64,000 nt of DNA, taken from positions 248,001-312,000 of the forward strand of contig PGZL01000004.1 in NCBI GenBank assembly GCA_002840095.1, read 5' to 3'. Below the pieces are notes generated by a model, which saw only the letters and a program-made list of their open reading frames with translations, ran no database searches and was not told where the DNA came from. Shown in pieces: positions 18,695-28,258 of the stretch (the stretch's first letter is position 1; each line of letters opens with the position of its first letter). Position numbers and translations under genes: made by a program. This DNA comes from Gammaproteobacteria bacterium HGW-Gammaproteobacteria-1 (lineage in GTDB: Bacteria; Pseudomonadota; Gammaproteobacteria; Thiohalomonadales; Thiohalomonadaceae).

Positions 18695-20463
18695 GTGAGC
18701 GCGAAAACATTCCGCACTACGCCGGGCGCCTGCATTTCGTGCTGGGCGTTCTCGGCCTCGCCACGGCGGTGCTGCTGTGGCGGGTGGTGGATCTGCACGT
18801 TTTCAACCGCGACTTTCTCCAGCACCAGGGCGACGCCCGCGCCCTGCGGGTGGTCGAGGTGCCGGCCCATCGCGGCATGATCACCGATCGTCACGGCGAG
18901 CCGCTGGCCATCAGCACGCCGGTGGAATCGGTGTGGGCCAACCCGAAGGAACTGGCGGCGGCACGCGATCAATGGAAGACGCTGGCCCGCGTGCTGGAGC
19001 TGGAGCCGCGTTGGCTGGAACAATTGCTGGCCAAGCGCCAGGAACGCGAGTTCGTCTATCTGCGCCGCCACGTCACGCCGGAGCTGGCGCAGAAGGTGAT
19101 GGCGCTGGAAATTCCGGGCGTCGCCCTGCAGCGCGAATACCGTCGTTACTACCCGGCCGGCGAAGTGTTCGCCCATGTGGTCGGTTTCACCAACGTCGAT
19201 GATGCCGGCCAGGAAGGCATCGAGCTGCTGCACAACGAGTGGCTCAAGGGAACTCCGGGCAGCAAGCGCGTGATCAAGGACCGCCTCGGTCGCACCGTGG
19301 AAAACGTGGAGAGCATCAGTGAGCCGCGTCCGGGCCAGGATCTGCGCCTGGCCCTCGATCGCCGCATCCAGTACCTGGCCTACCGCGAGCTGAAAGCGGC
19401 GGTGTCGCGCAATCAGGCCCGCGCCGGTTCCGCGGTGGTGCTGGACGTGACCACCGGCGAGGTGCTGGCCATGGTCAACCAGCCGGCCTATAACCCCAAC
19501 AATCGCGGCGACCTCACCAGCGAACGGCTGCGCAACCGCACCGTCACCGATGTGTTCGAACCCGGCTCCACCATCAAGGCCTTCACCGTGGCCGCGGCAC
19601 TGGAGAGCGGCAAGTTCCGTCCCGATACGCCCATCGACACCGGCAGCGGATTTCTGCGCATCAACAGCCGGCTGACGGTGCGCGACGTGCACAACTACGG
19701 CCGCATCGACGTGGCCCGCGTGATCCAGAAATCCAGCAACGTCGGCGCCGCCACCATGGCGCTGGCCATCAAGCCGGAACAGCTGTGGGACGTGTTCAAC
19801 CGAGTCGGTCTCGGCATGGTCACCGCCAGCGCCTTCCCCGGCGAGGCAGCCGGATTGCTCACCGATTACGGCCGCTGGCGCGAAACCGAACGCGCGACGC
19901 TGTCCTACGGCTACGGCCTGTCGGTCACCGCCCTGCAGCTGGCGCAGGCCTACGGCGCGCTGGCGGACGACGGCCGCCTGCACCCCGCCACCCTGCTGCC
20001 GGTGGGCAATGGCGTAGGCGACGAGCGGCAGGTCATGCGGCCGCAGATCGCGCGCCAGGTGCGCGCCATGCTGGAACTGGCGGTGGGCAAGGACGGCACC
20101 GGCAGCCGCGGCGCCGTGCCCGGCTATCGCGTCGGCGGCAAGACCGGCACGGCACGCAAGGTGACCGCCGGCGGTTATTCCGACAGCCGCTACATGGCGC
20201 TGTTCGCGGGCTTCGCGCCGGCGCAGACGCCGCGCCTGGCGATGGTGGTGGTGATCGACGAGCCGCAGGGCACGGAATACTACGGCGGCCAGGTGGCGGC
20301 GCCGGTGTTCGGCCGGGTGATGAGCGGCGCGCTGCGCCTGCTCGACATCGCGCCGGACGATCTCGAATCGCTGGGCGTCAAGCTGGCCGACGTCACCGCC
20401 CCGGCGCAGGCGCCGCCGCAGCCGCTGGTGCGTGGCACGAACCCCGTGCGGAGTGTCCTATGA
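18691..20463 (+). CDS. ftsI: Septal peptidoglycan transpeptidase FtsI (PBP3)
   Basis: Division-specific class B penicillin-binding protein of 590 residues. One N-terminal transmembrane helix (about 14-34), a pedestal domain, then the transpeptidase domain with the catalytic Ser293 in STIK, SSN at 348-350 and KTG at 484-486. It crosslinks septal peptidoglycan with FtsW as the glycosyltransferase partner. The ATG at 18691 overlaps the ftsL stop (ATGA), and its own stop overlaps murE. All active-site motifs are intact. Confidence 0.97.
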   Translation: MSERENIPHYAGRLHFVLGVLGLATAVLLWRVVDLHVFNRDFLQHQGDARALRVVEVPAHRGMITDRHGEPLAISTPVESVWANPKELAAARDQWKTLARVLELEPRWLEQLLAKRQEREFVYLRRHVTPELAQKVMALEIPGVALQREYRRYYPAGEVFAHVVGFTNVDDAGQEGIELLHNEWLKGTPGSKRVIKDRLGRTVENVESISEPRPGQDLRLALDRRIQYLAYRELKAAVSRNQARAGSAVVLDVTTGEVLAMVNQPAYNPNNRGDLTSERLRNRTVTDVFEPGSTIKAFTVAAALESGKFRPDTPIDTGSGFLRINSRLTVRDVHNYGRIDVARVIQKSSNVGAATMALAIKPEQLWDVFNRVGLGMVTASAFPGEAAGLLTDYGRWRETERATLSYGYGLSVTALQLAQAYGALADDGRLHPATLLPVGNGVGDERQVMRPQIARQVRAMLELAVGKDGTGSRGAVPGYRVGGKTGTARKVTAGGYSDSRYMALFAGFAPAQTPRLAMVVVIDEPQGTEYYGGQVAAPVFGRVMSGALRLLDIAPDDLESLGVKLADVTAPAQAPPQPLVRGTNPVRSVL

Positions 20464-21965
20464 TGGCCGCGCGACGCATGGATGAGGGCTTTCCGTTGCC
20501 GGCCCTGTTGCAGGGACTGGCGGACGTGCCGGATGTCGCCTGCAGTGTGACCGGCGTTACGCTGGACAGCCGCAAGGTGCGGCCCGGCGATTTGTTCATC
20601 GCCCTCGGCGGCAGTCGCGACCATGGTGCCGCCTATATCGCCCAGGCGGTGGAACGCGGCGCGGTGGCGGTGCTGGTGGACGAACAGGCACCGGCCGACG
20701 AGGCCTGGAACGTGCCGGTATTGTCGATCAGCGGTTTGCGCGCCAAGGCCGGCGTCATCGGTGCGCGTTTCCACGGCGAGCCGAGCAAGGCGATGACGGT
20801 GTTCGGCATCACCGGTACCAACGGCAAGACTTCGGTGAGCCAGTTCATCGCCCAGGCACTGTCGGTCGATGCGCCGTGCGGCGTGATTGGAACACTGGGC
20901 AGCGGCCTGCATGGCGCATTGCATACCACCGGCCATACCACGCCCGACGCGGTGACCTTGCAGGCGCAGCTGGCGCAGCAGCTGGCCGCCGGAGCCCGCG
21001 CCATGGTGATGGAGGTTTCGTCCCATGGCCTGGATCAGCAGCGGGTCGCCGGTGTCGAGTTCGACGTGGCGGTGTTCACCAACCTGAGCCACGAACACCT
21101 GGATTATCACGGCGACATGGATTCCTACGCTCTGGCCAAGCGGCGGCTGTTCCAGTCCCCCGGGCTGGGCCACGCCGTGCTCAACCTGGATGATGCCGTC
21201 GGCGCCCGCTGGTATGACGAACTGCATATGCAGATGGACTGTATCGGCTACGGCTTCGGCAGCGCGGCGCAGCAGGCACAGGGCAAGGTGCTGCGTGGCA
21301 GCGAGTTGCAGCTGACGCCGGTGGGGCTGTCGTTCTCCGTCAGTTCGCCCTGGGGCGAGGCGCGCCTGGCCACGGCGCTGCTTGGCCAGTTCAATGCCAG
21401 CAATCTGCTTGCTGCGCTGGGCGCGTTGCTATCCGGCGGCATGAGTTTCGATATCGCGGTGCAGCGCCTGAAGCAGGTGCGCACGGTGCCCGGTCGCATG
21501 GAACGTTTCGGAACTGCGGAGCAGCCCACCGTGGTGGTGGACTACGCTCACACGCCCGATGCCCTGGAGCAGGTGCTCCAGGCTTTGCGTGCGCATTGCG
21601 CCGGCACGCTGTGGTGCGTGTTCGGCTGCGGCGGCGACCGCGATCGCGCCAAGCGTCCGCTGATGGGGCAGTTGGCCGAGGCACTGGCCGATCGCGTGGT
21701 GCTCACCGACGACAATCCACGCAGTGAAAATCCCTGGGACATCATCGAGGACATCCAGCGCGGCATGAAGGAGCCGGATACGGCATACGTCATGCGCGAT
21801 CGTGCCGCCGCCATCGCCCATGCCGTCGGCATGGCTGCCATCGGCGACATCGTGCTGGTGGCCGGCAAAGGACACGAAACCGAGCAGCTCATCGCCGGAC
21901 AGGTGCTGCCGTTTTCCGATCGCGACGAAGTGGCGCGTTGCCTGCGGGAGGTCGCCGATGCATAA
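20460..21965 (+). CDS. murE: UDP-MurNAc-tripeptide synthetase MurE (meso-DAP adding)
   Basis: Cytoplasmic Mur ligase of 501 residues that adds the third stem-peptide residue to UDP-MurNAc-L-Ala-D-Glu with ATP. The ATP loop is GITGTNGKTS. The DNPR motif in TDDNPRSENP marks specificity for meso-diaminopimelate, as expected for a Gram-negative wall. VVVDYAHTPDALE belongs to the C-terminal domain. The start is the first ATG of ATGATG at 20460, overlapping the ftsI stop; the second at 20463 is possible. It overlaps murF by eight bases. Confidence 0.97.
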   Translation: MMAARRMDEGFPLPALLQGLADVPDVACSVTGVTLDSRKVRPGDLFIALGGSRDHGAAYIAQAVERGAVAVLVDEQAPADEAWNVPVLSISGLRAKAGVIGARFHGEPSKAMTVFGITGTNGKTSVSQFIAQALSVDAPCGVIGTLGSGLHGALHTTGHTTPDAVTLQAQLAQQLAAGARAMVMEVSSHGLDQQRVAGVEFDVAVFTNLSHEHLDYHGDMDSYALAKRRLFQSPGLGHAVLNLDDAVGARWYDELHMQMDCIGYGFGSAAQQAQGKVLRGSELQLTPVGLSFSVSSPWGEARLATALLGQFNASNLLAALGALLSGGMSFDIAVQRLKQVRTVPGRMERFGTAEQPTVVVDYAHTPDALEQVLQALRAHCAGTLWCVFGCGGDRDRAKRPLMGQLAEALADRVVLTDDNPRSENPWDIIEDIQRGMKEPDTAYVMRDRAAAIAHAVGMAAIGDIVLVAGKGHETEQLIAGQVLPFSDRDEVARCLREVADA

Positions 21966-23343
21966 GCCTGCGTCCACCGCACAGCCGAACGAGGGCATCC
22001 GCCTGCGCCTGCCCCAGGCTGCGGCATGGCTGGCGGCCGAACGCAGCGGCGCCGATGTCGAGTTTCACGGCGTCAGCACCGATACCCGTACGCTGGCGCC
22101 CGGCGCGTTGTTCATCGCCCTGCGCGGCCCGCGCTTCGACGGCCATGACTATGTTGCCGAGGCCACGGCGCGCGGCGCCGCCGCCCTGCTGGTGGAACAC
22201 GCGGTGGACAGCGCGCTGCCGCAGCTCATCGTGCGTGACACGCGCCTGGCGATGGGGCGTCTTGCCGCGGCCTGGCGTCTGCACTGCAACACGCCGCTGG
22301 TGGCGATTACCGGCAGCAACGGCAAGACCACGGTGAAGGAAATGACCCGTGCCATCTTTGCCCAGACCGGCACCGTGCTCGCCACCGAAGGCAATCTGAA
22401 CAACGACATCGGCGTACCGCTCACCCTGCTGCGCCTGACGCCGCAGCATCGCCACGCCGTCATCGAAATGGGGGCGAACCATGCCGGCGAGATCGCCTAC
22501 CTGAGCGATCTGGCGCAACCCGACGCGGCGGTCATCACCAATGCCGGTCCGGCGCACCTGGCCGGTTTCGGCACGCTGGAAGGCGTGGCCCGCGCCAAGG
22601 GCGAAATCTATCGCGGCCTGCGCGAAAACGGAGTGGCGGTGATCAATGCCGACGACCAGTTTGCCGATCTGTGGCGCGGCATGGCCGGCACCCAGCGTCA
22701 GCTGTGCTTCGGCATGATGCCCGAGGCCATCGTCTCCGCGCGCTGGGAGGCTGCGGGCTGCGGCAGCCGTCTTTGGCTGCAGACGCCGGCCGGCGAGACG
22801 GAACTGCTGCTGCCGCTGCCGGGACAGCACAACGTCATGAATGCCCTGGCGGCCACCGCACTGGCGCTGGCCCTGGAGGTGAAACTCGACGCGGTACGCC
22901 GCGGCCTTGAAGGCATGCAGGGTGTGGCGGGACGACTGGCGCAGCGCAACGCCTTCAACGGCGCGCAACTCATCGACGACAGCTACAACGCCAACCCCGC
23001 CTCCATGCGCGCCGCCATCGACGTGCTCGCTGCGCGTCCGGCGCCGCGCGTCCTGGTGGTGGGCGACATGGGTGAACTGGGTGAGACCGCCGCGGAATTG
23101 CATCGCGCCGTGGGCGAATATGCCCGCGCCGCGGGTATCGAAGCGCTGTACGCCACCGGTCCGCTCAGCGCGGCGACGGCGGAAGGCTTTGGCAGCGGGG
23201 CAAAATATTTCGAGGATTGTGCGGCGCTGGCGACGGCGCTGCACCAGGTACTGACAGCGGACATGACGGTACTGGTCAAGGGGTCGCGCAGCGCCCGCAT
23301 GGAACGTGTGGTGGAAGCGTTGCAAAACGGAGGGCACGGCTGA
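21958..23343 (+). CDS. murF: UDP-MurNAc-pentapeptide synthetase MurF
   Basis: Mur ligase of 461 residues that adds D-Ala-D-Ala (made by Ddl) to the UDP-MurNAc-tripeptide and completes the cytoplasmic precursor. The ATP loop is [28 protein letters not shown] and [12 protein letters not shown] are family signatures. The ATG at 21958 lies eight bases inside murE. The stop shares one base with the mraY ATG (TGATG). Confidence 0.96.
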   Translation: MHKPASTAQPNEGIRLRLPQAAAWLAAERSGADVEFHGVSTDTRTLAPGALFIALRGPRFDGHDYVAEATARGAAALLVEHAVDSALPQLIVRDTRLAMGRLAAAWRLHCNTPLVAITGSNGKTTVKEMTRAIFAQTGTVLATEGNLNNDIGVPLTLLRLTPQHRHAVIEMGANHAGEIAYLSDLAQPDAAVITNAGPAHLAGFGTLEGVARAKGEIYRGLRENGVAVINADDQFADLWRGMAGTQRQLCFGMMPEAIVSARWEAAGCGSRLWLQTPAGETELLLPLPGQHNVMNALAATALALALEVKLDAVRRGLEGMQGVAGRLAQRNAFNGAQLIDDSYNANPASMRAAIDVLAARPAPRVLVVGDMGELGETAAELHRAVGEYARAAGIEALYATGPLSAATAEGFGSGAKYFEDCAALATALHQVLTADMTVLVKGSRSARMERVVEALQNGGHG

Positions 23344-24425
23344 TGCTGCTCTATCTGACCGAGTATCTGACCCGGTTCTACACCGGCTTCAACGTGTTTC
23401 AGTACCTGACATTGCGCGCAATACTCGGTGTACTCACGGCGTTGCTGATTTCGCTGCTGCTGGGGCCGGCAATGATCCGCCGCCTCAGCCTGCTGCAAAT
23501 CGGCCAGCATGTACGCAGCGATGGTCCGCAGACCCATCTGTCCAAGGCCGGCACGCCGACCATGGGCGGCGCACTGATCCTGGTGGCCATCGTCATCAGC
23601 ACCCTGCTGTGGGCCGACCTGGACAACCGCTACATCTGGGTGGTGCTGAGCGTGACGCTGCTGTTCGGTTTCGTCGGTTGGCTCGACGATTACATCAAGC
23701 TGGTGAAGAAGCAGTCGCAGGGCCTGCGCGCCAAGCACAAGTATGTGCTGCAGTCGCTGTTCGGTTTCGGTGCGGCACTGGTTCTGTATTTCACCGCGCA
23801 GGTGCCGGCGGAACTGCAGCTCATCGTGCCGTTCTTCAAGAACGTGGCCCTGCCGCTGGGTGCGGGATTCATTCTGCTGACCTATCTGGTGATCGTCGGT
23901 TCCAGCAACGCGGTGAACCTCACCGACGGCCTGGACGGCCTCGCCATCCTGCCGACGGTAATGGTGGGCGGCGCCCTCGGCGTCTTCGCCTACGTTGCCG
24001 GCCACGTCCACTTCGCCGGCTATCTCGGCGTGCCCCATGTACCGGGGGCCGGTGAGGTGGTGGTGATTTGCGGCGCACTGGTGGGCGCCGGGCTCGGCTT
24101 TCTCTGGTTCAACACCTATCCGGCACAGGTGTTCATGGGCGACATCGGCGCACTGGCGCTGGGCGCCGCGCTGGGCACCATCGCCGTGGTGGTGCGGCAG
24201 GAGATCGTGCTGTTCGTCATGGGCGGCGTGTTCGTGATGGAGACCATTTCAGTGATTCTGCAGGTGGCGTCGTTCAAGCTCACCGGCCGGCGCATCTTCC
24301 GCATGGCGCCGCTGCATCATCACTTCGAGCTGAAGGGATGGCCCGAGCCGCGGGTCATTGTGCGTTTCTGGATCATCACTGTCATCCTGGTGCTGATCGG
24401 CCTGGCTTCGCTGAAGATCCGCTGA
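23343..24425 (+). CDS. mraY: Phospho-MurNAc-pentapeptide translocase MraY
   Basis: Integral membrane enzyme of 360 residues with about ten helices that transfers phospho-MurNAc-pentapeptide to undecaprenyl phosphate, giving lipid I. Signatures: [26 protein letters not shown] with the aspartate pair, [25 protein letters not shown] and [14 protein letters not shown] with the HHH motif. Length is identical to the E. coli protein. It is the last gene before the only large interruption in the cluster, the repeat element D. Confidence 0.97.
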   Translation: MLLYLTEYLTRFYTGFNVFQYLTLRAILGVLTALLISLLLGPAMIRRLSLLQIGQHVRSDGPQTHLSKAGTPTMGGALILVAIVISTLLWADLDNRYIWVVLSVTLLFGFVGWLDDYIKLVKKQSQGLRAKHKYVLQSLFGFGAALVLYFTAQVPAELQLIVPFFKNVALPLGAGFILLTYLVIVGSSNAVNLTDGLDGLAILPTVMVGGALGVFAYVAGHVHFAGYLGVPHVPGAGEVVVICGALVGAGLGFLWFNTYPAQVFMGDIGALALGAALGTIAVVVRQEIVLFVMGGVFVMETISVILQVASFKLTGRRIFRMAPLHHHFELKGWPEPRVIVRFWIITVILVLIGLASLKIR

Positions 24426-24434
24426 CTACAAAAC

Positions 24435-24544
24435 CTGTCGCAGAGACGCAGAGACGCAGAGGAAATGAGAGTGATGAATGATCGAGTCTCGGATAGCGAA
24501 GCAACAGAGTTGGACAGCTCTGCGGCTCCGCGTCTCTGCGACAG
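24435..24544 (+). repeat. Element D: inverted repeat (CGCAGAGA) inside the dcw cluster
   Basis: The arms at 24435-24461 and 24518-24544 are 27 bases each with two mismatches when paired; they share CTGTCGCAGAGACGC. Units are CGCAGAGA-type repeats. The loop is 56 bases. It occupies nearly all of the 128-base gap between mraY and murD, where neighbouring genes elsewhere in the cluster mostly overlap. Confidence 0.85.
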
Positions 24545-24553
24545 TTTGTTTGA

Positions 24554-25900
24554 GTGAAAATTGACATGACGCTGATAGTTGGACTGGGCAAGACCGGACT
24601 CTCCGTGGCGCGCTTCCTGGCGCGGCGCGGGGAGCGGTTTGCCGTGGCCGACAGTCGCGTCAATCCGCCGGGGCTGGAGCAGCTGCGCAGCGAACGTCCC
24701 GGCGTGGAGGTGCATACCGGTCCGTTCGAAGCGGACCTGTTCCGCCGCCAGAGTCGTCTCATCGTCAGTCCGGGCGTGTCCTTGCAGGAACCGGCGCTGT
24801 GCGCCGCGCGCGATGCCGGGGTGGAAGTTTTCGGCGACGTGGAATTGTTCGCCCGCAGCGTCGATGCGCCGGTCATCGGCATCACCGGGTCCAACGGCAA
24901 GAGCACGGTGACCACCCTGCTGGGTGAGATGGCCCAGGCCGCCGGACTGGAAGTGCGGGTGGGCGGCAACCTGGGCACGCCGGCGCTGGAACTGCTGCTG
25001 GAGTCGGACGAGGCGGGCGCCCCGGATCTGTACGTGCTGGAGCTGTCCAGTTTCCAGCTGGAGACGGTGAACAGCCTCAACTGCCGTGCCGCCACCGTGC
25101 TCAACGTCAGCGCCGATCATTTCGATCGGCACGGCGGCATGGATGCCTATGCGGCGATCAAGCAGCGCATCTTCCGCGGTGATGGCGTGATGGTGTTGAA
25201 CGCCGACGATGCGCGAGTGGCAGCCATGGCGGAGCCGGGCCGCGACGTACGCCGCTTCACCCTGGCCGCACCGGCCGGTGACGCCGGCTATGGCGTACGG
25301 GAGTGCGACGGGCGCACCTGGTTGTGTCGCGGCACGGATGAAGTGATTGCCGCCGACGAGTTGAAGATCGCCGGTCGTCACAACTGGGCCAACGCACTGG
25401 CGGCCCTGGCGCTGGGTGATGCAGCCGGGCTCGACTGCATCGCCATGCTGTATGCGCTGCGCGACTTCGCCGGCCTGCCGCACCGCTGCCAGTGGGTGGC
25501 GGAAACCAGCGGCGTGAACTGGTACGACGATTCCAAGGGCACCAATGTGGGGTCCACCTTGGCGGCGCTGTCCGGCATGCCGGGCGGCAAGGTGGTGCTT
25601 ATCGCCGGTGGCGACGGCAAGGGGCAGGATTTCTCGCCCTTGCGCGCCGCGCTTGCCGCCCATGGTCGCGCCCTGGTGCTGATCGGCCGCGATGCGCCGC
25701 TCATCGAGCAGGCGGTGCAGGGCGTGGTGCCCGTGGTGCATGCCGGCACCAGCATGGAGCAGGCGGTGAGTGAATGCGCACGTCTGGCACAGCCGGGTGA
25801 TTGCGTGCTGCTGTCACCGGCCTGCGCCAGCTTCGACATGTTCGACAATTACATACATCGCGCCGAGGTTTTTATTGCGGCGGTGCGGAGGCTGGCATGA
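24554..25900 (+). CDS. murD: UDP-MurNAc-L-alanine:D-glutamate ligase MurD
   Basis: Mur ligase of 448 residues that adds D-glutamate to UDP-MurNAc-L-Ala. N-terminal Rossmann-like domain (LIVGLGKTGLSVARFL), ATP loop GITGSNGKSTVTT, ELSSFQLET and HRCQWV-type C-terminal signatures, YDDSKGTN. The start is either the GTG at 24554 or the ATG at 24566; neither has a good Shine-Dalgarno, because the preceding sequence is the end of repeat element D. The stop overlaps ftsW in ATGA. Confidence 0.95.
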   Translation: MKIDMTLIVGLGKTGLSVARFLARRGERFAVADSRVNPPGLEQLRSERPGVEVHTGPFEADLFRRQSRLIVSPGVSLQEPALCAARDAGVEVFGDVELFARSVDAPVIGITGSNGKSTVTTLLGEMAQAAGLEVRVGGNLGTPALELLLESDEAGAPDLYVLELSSFQLETVNSLNCRAATVLNVSADHFDRHGGMDAYAAIKQRIFRGDGVMVLNADDARVAAMAEPGRDVRRFTLAAPAGDAGYGVRECDGRTWLCRGTDEVIAADELKIAGRHNWANALAALALGDAAGLDCIAMLYALRDFAGLPHRCQWVAETSGVNWYDDSKGTNVGSTLAALSGMPGGKVVLIAGGDGKGQDFSPLRAALAAHGRALVLIGRDAPLIEQAVQGVVPVVHAGTSMEQAVSECARLAQPGDCVLLSPACASFDMFDNYIHRAEVFIAAVRRLA

Positions 25901-27078
25901 TCGGCGCGAACGTGTTGTGGCGCGGTTACCGGCAGCAGCCGCTGCGCCGCAGTCACATGACGGCGGTGGCGCAGGGTGACGTGCCCCTGCTGCTGGCAGT
26001 GGCGGCGTTGCTGGCGCTGGGACTGCTGATGGTGGGTTCCGCCTCCATCTCCATCGCCGATCGCCAGCTCGGTGCGCCGTTTCATTACCTGTTGCGCCAG
26101 GGCGTGTACGTGGCCGTGGGCGTGCTGATGGCGTTTGTCACCGTGCAGGTGCCGCTGGCGGTGTGGCAGCGCATCGGGCCGCTGCTGCTGTTGTCCAGCC
26201 TGGCCCTGCTGCTGCTGGTGCTGGTGCCGGGACTGGGGCGCAACGTCAACGGTGCGACCCGTTGGTTGTCGCTGGGCGTGTTCAATCTGCAGGTCTCGGA
26301 ATTGGCCAAGCTCGCGCTCATTGTCTATGCCGCCGGCTATCTGGTGCGGCGCGGCGAGGAAGTACGCACCACGGTGAAAGGTTTTCTCAAGCCCCTCGGC
26401 CTGCTGGTGGTGTTTGCGCTGCTGTTGCTGTTGCAGCCGGACTTCGGTGCGCTGGTGGTGCTCGGCGCCACCCTGCTGGGCATGCTGTTTCTCGCCGGCG
26501 TGCGCCTCTGGCTGTTCGGCCTGCTGGTGGCCGCGGCCGGGGGCGCGCTGGCACTGCTGGCCGTCACCTCGCCCTATCGCATGGAGCGTCTTACCACCTT
26601 TATGAATCCCTGGGCCGATCCCTTCAACAGTGGTTTCCAGCTGACCCAGGCGCTGATCGCCTTCGGTCGCGGCGACTGGTTCGGCGTCGGCCTCGGCGGC
26701 AGCGTGCAGAAACTTTTCTATCTGCCCGAGGCGCACACCGATTTCCTGTTTGCGGTGCTGGCGGAGGAGCTGGGGCTGTTCGGCGCCCTCGGTGTAATCG
26801 TGCTGTTCGGTTTCGTGGTGTGGCGCGGCTTCGTCATCGGCCGCGCCGCGGCGCAGGTGGGCGCCCACTTCGGCGCCTATCTCTCCTACGGCATCGCCCT
26901 GCTCATCGGCCTGCAGGCGGTGATCAACCTCGGCGTGAACATGGGCGTGCTGCCGACCAAGGGACTGACCCTGCCGCTGATGAGCTACGGCGGCTCCAGC
27001 ATGCTGGTCAGCTGCATTGCCGTCGGCCTGCTGCTGCGGGTGGATCGCGAGAACCGGCGCGGAGGGCGGACGTCATGA
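25897..27078 (+). CDS. ftsW: Septal peptidoglycan glycosyltransferase FtsW
   Basis: SEDS-family membrane protein of 393 residues with about ten helices that polymerises lipid II at the septum with FtsI. Family blocks: GSASISIADRQ, NGATRWLSLG, LAKLALIVYAA, LLQPDFGALVVL, with the essential aspartate, AHTDFLFAVLAEELG and MSYGGSSML. The ATG at 25897 overlaps the murD stop. Its own stop codon overlaps the ATG of a 25-codon open frame that leads to murG. Confidence 0.95.
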   Translation: MIGANVLWRGYRQQPLRRSHMTAVAQGDVPLLLAVAALLALGLLMVGSASISIADRQLGAPFHYLLRQGVYVAVGVLMAFVTVQVPLAVWQRIGPLLLLSSLALLLLVLVPGLGRNVNGATRWLSLGVFNLQVSELAKLALIVYAAGYLVRRGEEVRTTVKGFLKPLGLLVVFALLLLLQPDFGALVVLGATLLGMLFLAGVRLWLFGLLVAAAGGALALLAVTSPYRMERLTTFMNPWADPFNSGFQLTQALIAFGRGDWFGVGLGGSVQKLFYLPEAHTDFLFAVLAEELGLFGALGVIVLFGFVVWRGFVIGRAAAQVGAHFGAYLSYGIALLIGLQAVINLGVNMGVLPTKGLTLPLMSYGGSSMLVSCIAVGLLLRVDRENRRGGRTS

Positions 27079-27152
27079 CGAATCGCCAGGAAAGACGATG
27101 CGCACGCCCGCAGGGCGCCCGCCAGGGTGCCGCACAGGGAGGTGCGGCATGA
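27075..27152 (+). CDS. Possible 25-codon coupling ORF between ftsW and murG
   Basis: ATG at 27075 overlaps the ftsW stop codon as ATGA, and the TGA at 27150 overlaps the murG ATG in the same way. The frame has exactly 25 codons, begins MTNRQERRCARPQ and continues Gly/Ala/Gln-rich and basic. It has no Shine-Dalgarno of its own, so it could only be translated by ribosomes reinitiating after ftsW. The peptide looks non-functional; the likely role, if any, is to carry ribosomes to the murG start, which has GGGAGG nearby. This is inference; a chance frame is possible. Confidence 0.35.
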   Translation: MTNRQERRCARPQGARQGAAQGGAA

Positions 27153-28258
27153 GTTCACCGCGCATCCTGATCATGGCAGGCGGTACCGGTGGCCACGTGT
27201 TTCCGGCGCTGGCGGTGGCGCACGAACTGCGCGCGCGCGGCGCCGAGGTGAGCTGGCTCGGTACCCGCGCCGGCATCGAGGCGGAACTGGTGCCGCAGGC
27301 AGGCATCGCCATCGATTACATCAGCATCACCGGCTTGCGCGGCAAGGGTGCGCTGGGCTGGCTGCTGGCGCCGCTGCGCATCGTGCGCGCGCTGTGGCAG
27401 GCCTGGGCGGTGCTGCGCCGGCGCCGGCCGCAGGCGGTGCTCGGGCTGGGCGGCTTTGCCTCCGGTCCCGGCGGCCTGGCCGCCTGGCTCAGCGGCCGTC
27501 CGCTGCTGATCCACGAGCAGAACGCCGTGGCGGGATTGACCAACCGTCTCCTGAGCCGTGTCGCGCAAACGGTGATGCAGGCCTTCCCGCACACCTTCGC
27601 CGACGGGGCCAGGGTAATGACCTGCGGCAATCCGGTGCGCCGGGAGATCGTCGCCGTCACCTCGCCCGAGCAGCGCTATGCGGCGCACCAGGGCGCGCTG
27701 CACCTGCTGGTGATCGGCGGCAGCCTCGGCGCCATGGCGCTGAATGAAACCCTGCCCCGCGCCATGGCGCGGCTGCCGGCGGCACAGCGTCCCGTGGTGC
27801 GTCATCAGAGCGGCCGGCGCCATCTGGCGCAGGCGCAGCAGATCTATCGCGAGGCAGGTGTGGAAGCCGAGGTCGTACCGTTCATCGATGACATGGCCGC
27901 TGCCTATGACTGGGCCGACCTGGTGTTGTGCCGTGCCGGTGCCTTGACCGTGAGCGAACTGGCCGCCGCCGGTGCCCCCGCACTGCTGGTGCCCTATCCC
28001 CATGCGGTGGACGACCACCAGACGCGCAACGCCGCCTTTCTGGTGGATGCCGGTGCCGCGCTGCTGCTGCCGCAGCATGCCCTGAATGATGAAATGCTCG
28101 CCGCCGCCTTGCAGCGCTTCTGTGCCGACACAGGTGCCGGACGCGAGGCCCTGCGTGCCATGGCGCAGGCAGCGCACCGCCTGGCGCAGCCCGCGGCGGC
28201 GACGACCGTGGCCGAGGCCTGTCTCGCCGCCACCGCAACGATGAGGAAAGCCGCATGA
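27149..28258 (+). CDS. murG: UDP-GlcNAc:lipid I GlcNAc transferase MurG
   Basis: Peripheral inner-membrane glycosyltransferase (GT-B fold, family 28) of 369 residues that converts lipid I to lipid II. N-terminal domain signature [27 protein letters not shown]-terminal UDP-GlcNAc site around [24 protein letters not shown]. The ATG at 27149 follows GGGAGG and begins directly with the conserved strand; it lies 70 bases after ftsW. The stop overlaps murC (ATGA). Confidence 0.96.
   Translation: MSSPRILIMAGGTGGHVFPALAVAHELRARGAEVSWLGTRAGIEAELVPQAGIAIDYISITGLRGKGALGWLLAPLRIVRALWQAWAVLRRRRPQAVLGLGGFASGPGGLAAWLSGRPLLIHEQNAVAGLTNRLLSRVAQTVMQAFPHTFADGARVMTCGNPVRREIVAVTSPEQRYAAHQGALHLLVIGGSLGAMALNETLPRAMARLPAAQRPVVRHQSGRRHLAQAQQIYREAGVEAEVVPFIDDMAAAYDWADLVLCRAGALTVSELAAAGAPALLVPYPHAVDDHQTRNAAFLVDAGAALLLPQHALNDEMLAAALQRFCADTGAGREALRAMAQAAHRLAQPAAATTVAEACLAATATMRKAA

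Noticed and set aside
18253-19983. Long open frame (576 codons) antisense to ftsI
   Set aside because: It is a GC-rich shadow of the ftsI frame; the ftsI translation has all PBP motifs while the antisense product is low-complexity His/Gln/Ala/Gly-rich with no recognisable domain. The same applies to the other long antisense frames (for example opposite degS, lpoA, sucC and nadE).
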